From Flavobacteriales bacterium (GTDB lineage Bacteria > Bacteroidota > Bacteroidia > Flavobacteriales_F > PHOS-HE28), in contig JADJDP010000012.1 of NCBI GenBank assembly GCA_016702645.1, forward strand, positions 1 through 19,693: a stretch of 19,693 nt of DNA, given 5' to 3'. Below, piece by piece: positions 1 through 8,738 of this stretch (the first letter of the stretch is position 1; each line of letters begins with the position of its first letter). A program made the translations under genes and the position numbers. Under the pieces are notes generated by a model. That model was not told where the DNA came from and did no database searches. It saw only the letters and a program-made list of their open reading frames with translations.

Positions 1-11
1 GACCAAGACCC

Positions 12-1163
12 ATGGCCCACATCCTCATCATCGACGACGAAAAGCGATCCGCGCCGCGTTGCGCGACATCCTGGAGCACGAGAAGCACAAGGTGGATGAG
101 GCCGGAGGACGGCGTTGCTGGCTCGAGAAGGCCATCAAGGGCAAGTACGACCTTGTGCCTGCGACATCAAGATGCCCAAGATGGACGGGCTGAAGTGCTA
201 ACGAAACCGCAAGCGCACAACGAGGAACTGCCCGTGGTGACTTATCAGCGGACACGGTACCATCGACACCGCCGTGGATGCATTGAAGAAAGGGCCTTCG
301 ACTTCATCGAGAAGCCGCCGAACATCAGTTTGATCCCGGTGAGCGCAACGCATTGACCGCGGCAACTTGCAGGAAACGAAGGTGCTGCGACAAAAGTGGG
401 CAAGGCCAAGGTGGAGTCCAAACGCATCGGCGAAAGCAAGGCGCTGGCGATCCGCGAGATTGATCGAGAAGGTGGCCCCGAGCGATGCACGCGTGTCGAT
501 AACGGGTGGCAACGGGGCCGGCAAGGAAGGTGTGGCCCGATTGATCCACGAAAAAAGCCAGCGTTCGCAGGGGCCCTACATCGAAGTGAACTGCGCGGCG
601 ATCCCCTCCGAACTGATCGAGAGCGAACTCTTCGGCCACATGAAGGCAGTTTCACCAGCGCCATCAAGGACCGCAAAGGCAAGTTCGAACTGGCCGATGG
701 GGGGACCCTTTTCCTGGACGCATCGGCGACATGGCGCTGGCGGCACAAGCCAAAGTGTTGCGTGCCTTACAGGAAGGACGAATCACCCGGTGGGCGGTGA
801 CAAGGACATCGTCGTGAACGTGCGCGATCGCTGCCACCAACAAGGACCTGAAAAGGGATCGCCGCCGGGCACTTCCGCGAGGACCTCTTTCACCGACTGA
901 GCGTGATCCCGATCCACGTGCCCAGCTTGAGCGAGCGGCTCGAGGACATTCCGCTGCTTACCGACCATTTCATCAACCTGGTGTGCACGGAACAGGGCAT
1001 TGCACCCAAGAAGATCGCGGACAAAGCCGTGAAGGAGCTCCAAAAGCTGCCTTGGACCGGAAATGTGCGCGAGTTGAGGAATGTCGTGGAGCGCCTGAGC
1101 ATCCTGAGCGGTAAGGAGATAACCGATGGGGATGTGAAGGCGTACGCCACGCCACGGGGCTGA
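12..1163 (+). CDS. Sigma-54-dependent response regulator (NtrC family), heavily frameshifted
   Basis: This is a two-component response regulator that would activate sigma-54 promoters once phosphorylated. The start ATG is followed by MAHILIIDDEK, the receiver acidic pocket, and later by DIKMPKMDG with the phospho-acceptor Asp. Readable across three frames come a Walker A-like ITGGNGAGKE, the surface-loop segment GSFTSA (GAFTGA in most relatives), LADGGTLFLD (Walker B), FREDLFHRLSVIP and WTGNVRELRNVVERL. The protein stops soon after SGKEITDGDVKAYA, so no Fis-type helix-turn-helix is present. The roughly 384-codon span suits Bacteroidota homologues that end here naturally. At least eight one-base indels break the frame between about 45 and 900, while the last 260 bases are clean. 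No partner kinase is in view. The family call is certain; the intact state is inferred. Confidence 0.85.
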
Positions 1164-1220
1164 GTTCGGCAGGAAAAAGGCCCCGGCTCGTCCGAGGATC
1201 GGCGACCTGCTACCGTTCGT

Positions 1221-1237
1221 AGGGCCGTTCCGGCCCT
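1221..1237 (+). terminator. Short GC-rich hairpin after the response regulator
   Basis: AGGGCCG and CGGCCCT pair perfectly around a TTC loop, about 60 bases after the regulator's stop codon. A wider 7-base inverted repeat (GTTCGGC at 1164-1170, GCCGAAC at 1240-1246) encloses it. No T-tract follows, so its role as an intrinsic terminator is only plausible. Confidence 0.35.
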
Positions 1238-1369
1238 TGGCCGAACACACATACCAAAGGGGACAAAACGGCGTGTTTGCTAGGCAACCGAGGTCTTTCC
1301 CCACCGTCTCTTTGCATGGAACCACCTGCTTTCGCGGCTGCGGCCGCACCACCAAATCTGCACGCCATG

Positions 1370-1821
1370 GACTATTTAATGGGCATCCACGACTACTTCT
1401 ACAAGACGTTGGGCATGGGGAACGCCTTCTACTATGCCATCGGCTTCGTTACCATCATAGCGCTGCTGGCCCAGTGGCGCTTGTACGAAAGTGCCGCCTT
1501 CCCGGACTCGCCGCCTTCGTTCCCATCTGGAACATCGTGGTCTTCCTGCGATCGTCGGTCGTCCGGCCTGGCAGGGTTGGTTGTTCCTGGTCCCGGTCTA
1601 TGGCCAGCTCTACTTCCTGCCCAAGGTCGGATCGAAGTGGTGCAGTGCTTCGGCAAGCGTAGCATGCTGGATTACATCCTCGTGATCGCGCTCAATGGCC
1701 TTTACGTGATGAACCTGGCCTTCGGTGAGAATGAGCAGTACCTCGGCCCGAAGTTCAACGCGGTCCATCTCCCGCCCCAACGAAGCTCAGCAAGGGCGGC
1801 GCCCGCCCTCAGTTGGCGTGA
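1370..1821 (+). CDS. DUF5684-like small membrane protein, frameshifted
   Basis: This small integral membrane protein resembles the DUF5684 family, whose function is unknown. The start ATG opens MDYLMGIHDYFYKTLGMG, followed by a first hydrophobic helix (YYAIGFVTIIALLAQW). After frame changes near 1500 and 1560 come the family-like segments LAAFVPIWNIVVFL and RPAWQGWLFLVPVYGQL, then CFGKRSMLDYILVIALNGLY as a last helix and FGENEQYLGPKFNA near the end. The end is uncertain: the frame in use runs on into antisense of alaS, but one further shift gives a Lys/Ala-rich tail that stops at 1819-1821. An in-frame ATG at 1316 is an alternative start. The gene converges on alaS across a hairpin terminator. 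The identification rests on remembered family motifs. Confidence 0.6.
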
Positions 1822-1824
1822 AGT

Positions 1825-1891
1825 AACACAAGGTGCTTCACGTCGCACCGAGGCCCTTCCCCGATGCGTCGCGGAGGGGCTTCGTTGTGTT
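1825..1891. terminator. Bidirectional terminator with predicted three-way junction
   Basis: Three helices nest here. The outer arms AACACAA (1825-1831) and TTGTGTT (1885-1891) are perfect complements. Inside lie a small hairpin GGTGC/GCACC (1832-1836 and 1845-1849) and a long stem, 1850-1864 with 1869-1883, that closes on a TGCG loop and has a single C-C mismatch and two G-T wobbles. It sits between the 3' ends of the convergent DUF5684-like gene and alaS, so it probably ends both transcripts. Confidence 0.7.
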
Positions 1892-1900
1892 CGGGCCGGT

Positions 1901-4534
1901 TCAGGACAGCATCTCTTCCGCTTTCTTGAGCGCACTGGCCATACCACCGGGCTCTTTGCCTCCGGCGGTGGCATAATCCGGTTGGCCACCACCACCACCC
2001 TTGATCTCCGGGCTTATCTGCTTGATGATGTCCACGGCCTTCAAGCCCGTGGCATCGGCGAAAGCCTTGCCCAAGGACACGGCCAGCAGCGGCTTGCCAT
2101 CGATCACGGAACCGACCACGAACGCCAGGTCCGAGTGCTGCTCACGCAAGGCGTACCCGAGGTCCTTCAGGCTCTGCGCGTCCAGGTCGATCTGTTGTAC
2201 CAAAAACTTCAGGCCCTTCCCATTGGCCTTCGCCTTGGCGGGAAGCGAGGAGGCATAGCCACGTACTCGCTCCTTGCCCGCCTTTTCCATTTCCTTGCCC
2301 AGCGCCGCGTTCTGCTCCAGGAGCTTCTCCACTGCGTGGACGATGTCGGCCGGGTGCTTCAGCAGTGCATTGATCGCGTCCAGTTTCGCGAGCTTCTCGT
2401 TGATCATGCGCTCTGCCTCCACGCTGGTGATGGCTTCGATCCGGCGGATACCGGCCGCCAGGGCGCTCTCGCTCACGATGCGGAAGGGGCCGATGACACC
2501 CGTGCGTGGCACATGGGTTCCGCCACAGAGTTCCACGCTCGGTCCGAACTTCACCACACGCACAGTGTCGCCGTACTTCTCACCGAACAGCGCCATGGCT
2601 CCCATTGCTTTGGCTTCGGTGATGGGAACATTACGTCGATCATCGAACACGATGTCCTCGGTGATCATCGCGTTCACTTCCCGCTCGATCACCGCGAGCT
2701 CCTCGGGCGTGACCTTGGCGAAGTGGCTGATATCGAAGCGCAGGCGGTCCGGGGCGACCAATGAACCCTTTTGTTCCACATGCGTGCCCAATTGCTTACG
2801 AAGGACGTGATGGAGCAAATGCGTGGCGGTGTGATTGCGTGCGGTGAGGTTGCGGCGCGATGCGTCCACCTGCGCCCTGAAGGACGCATTCACATCCTTC
2901 GGCAGCGCCTTCGTGAAGTGAACGATGAGCTGGTTCTCGCGCTTGGTGTCGATCACCTCCACTTTGTCGTCACCGTTGATCAACCAACCCTGGTCACCGA
3001 CCTGTCCTCCACCTTCTGCATAGAACGGCGTGCGGTCCAGGACGATCTGGTATTGGTCCCCTCCCTTGCCGCTCACTTTCCGGTAGCGGAGAATTCGTGC
3101 TGGGCTGCTCAGCTCGTCGTAGCCAACGAATGTCGTTTCGCCTTTCGCCAGATCCACCCAGTCTCCGGTGGTAACGGTCGTGGCTGCACGTGAGCGCTCC
3201 TTCTGCTTCTGCAGCTCGGCTTCGAAACCCTTCATGTCCACATCGCGACCTTGCTCACGCGCCATCAGCTGCGTGAGATCGATGGGGAAACCGAACGTGT
3301 CAAAGAGTTCGAAGGCCTTGTCCCCGGGTATCGTTCCCTTGCTTTCGGAGAGCGCCTGCTCAAGCCGTTTGGTGCCCTGCTCCAGCGTGCGCAAGAAGGC
3401 CTTCTCCTCCTCCAACATCACGTTCTCGATGATGCCTTGCTGCTTCTTCAGTTCCGGGAACTGATCGCCCATCTGCGACACCAGTGTTGCCACCAAGCCG
3501 TGCATGAACGGTTCGTTGAAGCCCAAGAAGCTGTAACCGTAGCGCACGGCACGGCGCAGGATCCGGCGGATCACATAACCCGCACCCGTATTGCTCGGCA
3601 GCTGCCCATCGGCGATGGCGAAGGCGATCGCGCGCAAGTGATCGGCGATCACACGCATTGCTATGTCGGCTTTCACCCCGGAATTGTCAACGTGAACCTG
3701 GTCCAGGGTCTCACCGTACTTCTTCCCACACTGCTTTGAGATCGTCTGGATCAGCGGCTGGAACACATCCGTGTCGTAGTTGCTGCGCTTGCCTTGCAGC
3801 ACCATGCACAGCCGCTCGAAGCCCATGCCAGTATCCACATGCTGAGCGGGCAGGGTGTGCAAGGAACCATCGGCCTTGCGCTCGAACTGCATGAACACGT
3901 TGTTCCAGATCTCGATCACCTGCGGGTGGTCGTTGTTCACAAGGTCACGACCGGGCTTGGCCTTCTTCTCTTCCGCGGTCCGCACATCCACATGGATCTC
4001 GGTGCACGGTCCGCAGGGGCCGGTGTCCCCCATTTCCCAGAAGTTGTCCTTTCGACTGAATGGAAGGATACGCTCCGCGGGCAGGTACTGCAGCCAAAGC
4101 TGCCTCGTCTCCTCATCCGCCTCCAGCTTGTCCGCAGCGTCGCCACCGAAGTAGGTGACGTAGATGTTCTCCTTATCGATCTTGTACTCATCCGCTAGCA
4201 ATTCCCACGCCCACTGGATCGCTTCCTTCTTGAAGTAGTCACCGAAGCTCCAGTTGCCGAGCATCTCGAACATCGTGTGGTGGTAGGTGTCGATCCCCAC
4301 CTCCTCCAAGTCGTTGTGCTTGCCCGAAACACGCAGGCACTTTTGCGTGTCGGCGATGCGCTTGTCCTTGGCGGGCCGGTTGCCGAGGAAGAGGTCCTTG
4401 AACTGGTTCATCCCCGCGTTGGTGAACATCAACGTGGGGTCGTCCTTTACGACCATGGGTGCGCTGGGCACGATGGTGTGGCCGCGCTTGGCGAAGTGAT
4501 CGAGGAAGGCTTGGCGGATCTCGCGGGAGGTCAT
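1901..4534 (-). CDS. alaS: Alanine--tRNA ligase
   Basis: AlaRS charges tRNA-Ala in the cytoplasm and edits mischarged Ser/Gly. The 877-residue frame is intact and close to the length usual for bacteria. It begins MTSREIRQAFLDHFAKRGH; upstream in-frame codons back to 4612 lack family similarity and lie across the promoter, so I place the start at 4534. Class II catalytic motifs are visible (FTNAGMNQFKDLFLG, then TYHHTMFEMLGNWSFGDYFK). The editing-domain zinc site is complete: HTATH at residues 568-572 and CGGTH at 670-674. The C-terminal domain ends in the expected Gly-rich GGGGGQPDYA segment. It is divergent from the M23 peptidase gene and convergent with the DUF5684-like gene. This is one of the few long genes here without an indel. 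Confidence 0.98.
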   Translation of the reverse strand: MTSREIRQAFLDHFAKRGHTIVPSAPMVVKDDPTLMFTNAGMNQFKDLFLGNRPAKDKRIADTQKCLRVSGKHNDLEEVGIDTYHHTMFEMLGNWSFGDYFKKEAIQWAWELLADEYKIDKENIYVTYFGGDAADKLEADEETRQLWLQYLPAERILPFSRKDNFWEMGDTGPCGPCTEIHVDVRTAEEKKAKPGRDLVNNDHPQVIEIWNNVFMQFERKADGSLHTLPAQHVDTGMGFERLCMVLQGKRSNYDTDVFQPLIQTISKQCGKKYGETLDQVHVDNSGVKADIAMRVIADHLRAIAFAIADGQLPSNTGAGYVIRRILRRAVRYGYSFLGFNEPFMHGLVATLVSQMGDQFPELKKQQGIIENVMLEEEKAFLRTLEQGTKRLEQALSESKGTIPGDKAFELFDTFGFPIDLTQLMAREQGRDVDMKGFEAELQKQKERSRAATTVTTGDWVDLAKGETTFVGYDELSSPARILRYRKVSGKGGDQYQIVLDRTPFYAEGGGQVGDQGWLINGDDKVEVIDTKRENQLIVHFTKALPKDVNASFRAQVDASRRNLTARNHTATHLLHHVLRKQLGTHVEQKGSLVAPDRLRFDISHFAKVTPEELAVIEREVNAMITEDIVFDDRRNVPITEAKAMGAMALFGEKYGDTVRVVKFGPSVELCGGTHVPRTGVIGPFRIVSESALAAGIRRIEAITSVEAERMINEKLAKLDAINALLKHPADIVHAVEKLLEQNAALGKEMEKAGKERVRGYASSLPAKAKANGKGLKFLVQQIDLDAQSLKDLGYALREQHSDLAFVVGSVIDGKPLLAVSLGKAFADATGLKAVDIIKQISPEIKGGGGGQPDYATAGGKEPGGMASALKKAEEMLS

Positions 4535-4553
4535 GCGTGCTGAAAAGAGGCGC

Positions 4554-4561
4554 CGAAGGTA
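4554..4561 (-). promoter_or_regulatory. Candidate -7 box of alaS (TACCTTCG)
   Basis: On the minus strand TACCTTCG ends 19 bases before the alaS ATG and fits the Bacteroidota -7 consensus TAnnTTTG at all but one position. No well-spaced TTG element was found upstream. The same octamer recurs upstream of the acetyltransferase gene. Confidence 0.5.
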
Positions 4562-4663
4562 CCGAGCGCACATCTGTCGCGGAGGCGCAAGCAACGCCCG
4601 GTCGATCCACATTCTTTAACAGCCGCCCGTCGAACGGCACCGGACGATCCACAGTGCCCCGGC

Positions 4664-4671
4664 TATCTTCG
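4664..4671 (+). promoter_or_regulatory. Candidate -7 box of the M23 peptidase gene (TATCTTCG)
   Basis: TATCTTCG ends nine bases before the peptidase ATG, implying a very short leader. It matches TAnnTTTG except for C in place of the third T. The 146-base gap between alaS and this gene would then hold two back-to-back promoters. Confidence 0.45.
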
Positions 4672-4680
4672 GAGCCCGCC

Positions 4681-5658
4681 ATGGCCGAGCAGAAATACCG
4701 CTTCAATCCGAAGACGCTCAACTTCGAGCGGATCCGGCTGAGCGCGTGGCAGAAGACCAAGCGCACAGCACTGATGCTGCTGCCCGGACTGGCCGTGGGG
4801 TTGTTGGGCATCTTCCTAACCTACCAGTTCATCGATTCGCCCAAGGAGAGTGAACTGCGCCGGGAGAACAAGCAACTGCTCGTGCAATACGAGCTTCTTG
4901 ACAAGCAACTGGCCGAACTGGAGGGTGTGATGCGCGATGTGCGCCGCAGGGATGACAACATCTACCGCGTGATCTTCGAAGCCGATCCGCTGCCCGAGAG
5001 CATGCGACAGGCGGGCGTGGGCGGCATCAACCGCTACCGCGATCTGGCCGGTTACGCGAGCAGCGACCTGGTGATAGAGACACGCAAGCGACTGGACATG
5101 CTCACCCGGCAAGTGGTGGTGCAATCGAAGTCGCTGGATGAAGTGGCCTCTCTGGTGCTGCGCAAGCAGGAGATGCTGGCGAGCATACCGGCCATCCAGC
5201 CGATACCGAACGAGGACCTCACCCAGACGGCCGGCGGCTTCGGCTGGCGGATACACCCCATCCACAAGATCCAGAAGTTCCATGCGGGCATGGACTTCAC
5301 CTGCAAGCAAGGCACACCCATCCACAGCACAGGTGACGGCCGTGTGGTGTATTCCGAATACGGAACCAACGGCTACGGGATGCACGTGATCGTGGACCAC
5401 GGCTTCGGATACCAAACCCTTTACGCGCACTTGAGCAAGTTGGAGGTCCGCAACGGCCAACGCGTGAAGCGCGGTGATGTGCTAGGCTCGTGGGCAACAC
5501 GGGGCTGAGCGTGGGACCGCACCTGCACTACGAAGTGCATCGCAACAACGAGGCGGTGGACCCGGCCAACTATTACTTCAACGACCTGAGCCCGGCGGAA
5601 TACGTGCGGATGCTGGAGCTTTCACGCAACGCGGGGCAGGCGCTGGATCGAACGGTAA
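4681..5658 (+). CDS. M23 family (LytM-type) metallopeptidase, membrane-anchored, one frameshift
   Basis: This is a cell-wall endopeptidase or divisome/envelope regulator of the LytM type, anchored in the inner membrane and facing the periplasm. From the ATG at 4681, one transmembrane helix lies at about residues 29-51, then a charged coiled-coil stretch (about 55-90), a linker, and the LytM domain. Zinc-site motifs are FHAGMDF (His201 and Asp205) and GPHLHYE, with GFGWRIHPIHK before them. A missing base near 5486-5490 (...GDVLG / VGNTGLSVG...) splits the domain. The end is unclear: after LELSRNAGQALD the frame runs straight into the MerR gene. A TAA at 5656-5658 in another frame would end it at the usual family length, so I placed the end there. 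The M23-MerR order is common in Flavobacteriales. Confidence 0.88.
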
Positions 5659-5675
5659 AGCACATTTGGCACACG

Positions 5676-6032
5676 ATGCCGCTGAAACCGAAGACCATCG
5701 AAAAGATCTACTGGACCATCGGTGAGGTGGCGGATGAGATCGGTGTGAACACCTCGAGCATCCGTTTCTGGGAGAAGGAATTCGGCACGATCAGTCCCAA
5801 ACGCACCAATCGCGGCGACCGCTTGTACACGCGCAAGGAGATCGATCAATTGCGCACGATCCAGCACTTGGTGAAGGAGAAAGGCTACACCCTCAGCGGT
5901 GCCAAGACGCAGCTGCGCAGGCCCGATCCAGCGGAAACACCCGCGCTGGACGTGGAGCAATTGCGCGACCGCTTGTTGAAGATGCGAAGCATGGCAATGG
6001 CGTTGCGTGAGAAGTTGGTGCATCAAGACTGA
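5676..6032 (+). CDS. MerR family transcriptional regulator
   Basis: This is a small MerR-type DNA-binding protein of 118 residues, counted from the ATG at 5676. The winged helix-turn-helix fills the N-terminal two thirds: YWTIGEVADEIGVNTSSIRF, the hallmark WEKEF, RLYTRKEIDQLRTIQHLVKE and KGYTLSGAKTQL. A short coiled-coil tail (VEQLRDRLLKMRSMAMALRE) would dimerise it. No extra sensor domain or cysteine cluster follows, so the ligand cannot be told. It lies directly after the M23 peptidase and in the same frame, and its TGA overlaps the ATG of the FkbM methyltransferase (TGATG), suggesting translational coupling. The target promoters are unknown. Confidence 0.92.
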   Translation: MPLKPKTIEKIYWTIGEVADEIGVNTSSIRFWEKEFGTISPKRTNRGDRLYTRKEIDQLRTIQHLVKEKGYTLSGAKTQLRRPDPAETPALDVEQLRDRLLKMRSMAMALREKLVHQD

Positions 6033-6928
6033 TGGCGCACGGCAGATATTGCGATGCGCTCACGTGGTTCTTCCTACGAGCGCTCAAGCGCACGGGCCTG
6101 TTGTCGTATTTCAATTTCAGTGTACGCGCGAACATCGGTGGTCATCGCCTCCGGGTGCCCATCCGCCAGGGGGTTGGGACCGACCTGCTGGTGCAGGATG
6201 AACCTTGGATGCACCCCCTTCTCCGAGGGCTGCTAGCGCAGTTCCCGGGCACCTTCGTTGATGTCGGGGTGAACGTGGGCCAGACCCTGTGCAAGCTGAA
6301 GTCCATCGAACCGCAGCGCACCTACGTTGGTTTTGAGCCGAACCCGGTGTGTATCCACTATGCTCAGGAGCTGGTGCTCCGTCAGCGCTATGCGGACGCC
6401 CGCATCGTACCAACGGGGCTCGCCGACCGCGATGGGCTGGTACACATGGAGCTCCACAGCAGTTCCATCGTCGACTCCGCCGCTACGATCGTGAGCGATT
6501 TTCGTCCGGGCTTCACGGTCTTCCGCAAGTTCATCATCCCCGTTCTTCGATTCGACACCGCAGCGCACGATCTCGGCAGCCTCTCATTGGGCATTGTCAA
6601 GATCGACGTTGAAGGAGGTGAACGCGATGTGCTGCTCGGTATGGAATCGAGCATCGTTCGGGACCGACCGGCGGTGGTGCTTGAGATCCTTCCCGTGGGG
6701 AAACAAACTCCGCGCCTGCCCAGACAGGAAGAGGTGGAAGCGCTCTTCGCACGCTCCAACTATCGCTTGCACCGCATCGGCATGCGGGATGGTACTCTTC
6801 GGCTTGAAGCGATGACCGCATCCATCGGCGTACACGACGATCAGCGACTCTCCAACTATCTGGCGCTTCCTGCAGAGCGCACCGAAACCGTTCTAGCCTC
6901 CCTGCAGGGCGCTCCGGTTCACATGTAG
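6032..6928 (+). CDS. FkbM family SAM-dependent methyltransferase (first copy)
   Basis: This 298-residue intact protein is of the FkbM class, which typically O-methylates sugars of glycans or small molecules. The SAM-binding loop is TFVDVGVNVGQT (residues 74-85), followed by the acidic strand end FEPNP (101-105) and the family signature KIDVEGGERDVL (190-201). There is no signal peptide or membrane helix. Its ATG overlaps the MerR stop. Its 3' end overlaps the 3' end of convergent hldD by ten bases, with no room for a terminator between them. The substrate is unknown; the neighbouring LPS/capsule sugar genes make a surface glycan the best guess. It shares little sequence beyond the core motifs with the second FkbM gene at 7947-8734. 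Confidence 0.85.
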   Translation: MAHGRYCDALTWFFLRALKRTGLLSYFNFSVRANIGGHRLRVPIRQGVGTDLLVQDEPWMHPLLRGLLAQFPGTFVDVGVNVGQTLCKLKSIEPQRTYVGFEPNPVCIHYAQELVLRQRYADARIVPTGLADRDGLVHMELHSSSIVDSAATIVSDFRPGFTVFRKFIIPVLRFDTAAHDLGSLSLGIVKIDVEGGERDVLLGMESSIVRDRPAVVLEILPVGKQTPRLPRQEEVEALFARSNYRLHRIGMRDGTLRLEAMTASIGVHDDQRLSNYLALPAERTETVLASLQGAPVHM

Positions 6929-7911
6929 TGGGCGGGAACGAGATAGTTCTTCACGTAATCGCCCACCCCTTCCTCGAGCGTGCTGAAGGGCTTCTCGTAA
7001 CCGATCCCACGCAGCTTCTCCATGCGCGCTTCCGTGAAGTACTGGTACTTCTCCCGGATGTCCGCTGGGGTATCGATGAAGGTGATGTTCTCCTCCTTCC
7101 CCATCGCAGCGAAGGTGGCGCGGGCCAGAGCGAGGAAAGTGCGAGCCGTTCCGCTACCGAGGTTGTACAACCCGCTATGCTTGCGATGCTCCATGAGGAA
7201 GATGCACACGTTGCACAGGTCCTTCACGTACACGAAGTCGCGCAGTTGCTCCCCGTCCTTGAAGTCGGGTCGGTGGCTGCGGAAGAGCTTCATGCCTCCT
7301 GTTGCATTGATCTGGTTGAACGCATGGAAGACCACGCTCGCCATGCGGCCTTTGTGGTATTCGTTCGGTCCGTACACGTTGAAGAACTTCAAACCGGCCC
7401 AGAAGTAGGGTTTGCGCTTCCCGTCTTCGGCGGGACCTGCGGCTTGCGCGAGCGCCCACTGGTCGAAGGCGTTCTTGCTCTCACCGTAAGGATTCAGCGG
7501 CTTCAGGCGCGAAGGGAGCGTATCGTCGGCGTCATCATAACCGAGCTCGCCATCGCCATAGGTGGCTGCGGATGAAGCGTACACGAGCGGGATGCCGAAA
7601 CGAACGCACCGCTCCCACACCTCCTGGCTGAAACGCACGTTCAGTTCATCGAAGATGGCCTTGTCGAACTCGGTGGTGTCCGTACGTGCACCCAGGTGGA
7701 AGATGAACTGCACCAACTTCTCATTGGTATCGAGCCACGTGAAGAAGTCCCGACGCTCCACGCGAGCGGTCAATTTCTTGCCTTCGAGGTTCGGTGCCTT
7801 CCCAAGTTTGCTGAAGTCATCAACGGCAACGATGTCCTGCCAGCCCTGCCGGAGCAGTTCGCCCACAAGGGCACTGCCGATGAACCCCGCTGCGCCGGTG
7901 ACGATGATCAT
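6919..7911 (-). CDS. hldD: ADP-L-glycero-D-manno-heptose 6-epimerase
   Basis: HldD (RfaD) converts ADP-D-glycero-D-manno-heptose to the L-glycero form used for the LPS inner core. The 330-residue frame is complete and near the family's length. It is an extended SDR: GAAGFIG (residues 6-12) binds NADP, FHLGARTDTTE and YASSAATYGDG are the family segments, and Tyr142 and Lys146 in YGESK form the catalytic YxxxK. Further family landmarks are FFNVYGPNEYHKGRMASVVFH and DFVYVKDL. It starts 35 bases after the end of the second FkbM gene and is probably cotranscribed with it. The rest of the heptose pathway is outside the window. Confidence 0.95.
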   Translation of the reverse strand: MIIVTGAAGFIGSALVGELLRQGWQDIVAVDDFSKLGKAPNLEGKKLTARVERRDFFTWLDTNEKLVQFIFHLGARTDTTEFDKAIFDELNVRFSQEVWERCVRFGIPLVYASSAATYGDGELGYDDADDTLPSRLKPLNPYGESKNAFDQWALAQAAGPAEDGKRKPYFWAGLKFFNVYGPNEYHKGRMASVVFHAFNQINATGGMKLFRSHRPDFKDGEQLRDFVYVKDLCNVCIFLMEHRKHSGLYNLGSGTARTFLALARATFAAMGKEENITFIDTPADIREKYQYFTEARMEKLRGIGYEKPFSTLEEGVGDYVKNYLVPAHYM

Positions 7912-7946
7912 GGCGCGAAGATGCGACGGCCCGAAGACCGTCAGCG

Positions 7947-8734
7947 CTAGCGCTTGATGGCGAGGTAGTTCGCCGTATGGAAAATTTCCGGTCGGGCGCG
8001 TATGCGGGCAGCGGCCAGATACCCTCCGGCAGAATGCGGTGGACGAGGTAGCGCGGCGAAAGGAAGGTGAAGAGGTCGCGGAAGAACACGCGCGAATCCA
8101 AATGGCATTCGCCGAACTCGAACTGGATGAAGTCCACCTTGCCTTGCTCGATCATTTCATGCGCACCCTTCAGCACAGAAAGTTCATGCCCTTCCGTATC
8201 CACCTTCAGGTAATGGATGCGCTCAATGCCCTGCTCCTGACAAAATCCATCCACGGTCCGCAGCTCGATACGGTCCACCACCAAGGCACGCCCTTGCATC
8301 TCAAAGGTGGTCGCATGCAAGGTGGCGATGCTCGATCCGCTGGTGGGCGCATGCAACATCGCCACACCCGTTTCATCACTGAACCCGAAAGCGATGGAGT
8401 TTCACCACGACTGGATCCGCCCCACCCGTTTCGAGAAAATGTCCGCGCGCCGTGGGCGAAGGTTCGAAGGCATGCACCAGGCACCGCTCGCGGAAAAGCG
8501 ACCAGTGCCGCTTGGGTGAAATCTCCGTAGTTCGCCCCAACATCGAAGACCACCGGATGCTGGACATCGTGCAGCTTGGCGGCCGCATGGTTCAACGCCC
8601 AGCGCTCGCCGCTCCCCGGCCACCTCGGCACCGCCCCAGTAGTTCATGCCCACCTTGGCTGCGCGATGCAGCCTGATGTGCAGCGGCTGCAGGGCTTTCT
8701 TGCGCGCCAAGCGCACCAACCACGACGGAAGCAT
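7947..8734 (-). CDS. FkbM family methyltransferase (second copy), frameshifted
   Basis: This is a second SAM-dependent FkbM methyltransferase, readable only by joining frames. It opens at 8734 with MLPSWLVRLARKKALQPLHI and then MNYWGGAEV. Next come the SAM loop PVVFDVGANYGDFTQ, the acidic strand VHAFEPSPTARG, and the family signature HYLKVDTEGHELSVLKGA, followed by QFEFGECHLDSR. A last shift recovers the tail FHTANYLAIKR and a stop at 7947-7949. At least four one-base changes are needed (near 8617, 8500, 8397 and 7990), two of them in G or A/T runs. The reconstructed length of about 262 residues is normal for the family. It is followed by hldD and divergent from the PTPS-like gene. I read it as a functional gene with sequence errors, though real decay cannot be excluded. 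Confidence 0.78.
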
Positions 8735-8738
8735 GGCT

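Noticed and set aside
1826..2764. Long open plus-strand frame across the 3' part of alaS, continuous with the DUF5684-like reading frame
   Set aside because: It is antisense to an intact, well-conserved alaS and its composition follows the alaS codon pattern; the continuity comes from a lost frame near 1765.
4816..5460. 214-codon open frame on the minus strand inside the M23 peptidase gene
   Set aside because: It is the His/Val/Leu-rich complement of a GC-rich coding region, with no recognisable domain and no promoter.
5480..5495. Programmed frameshift in the M23 gene
   Set aside because: There is no slippery heptamer or downstream structure, and many unrelated genes in the window have similar one-base losses.
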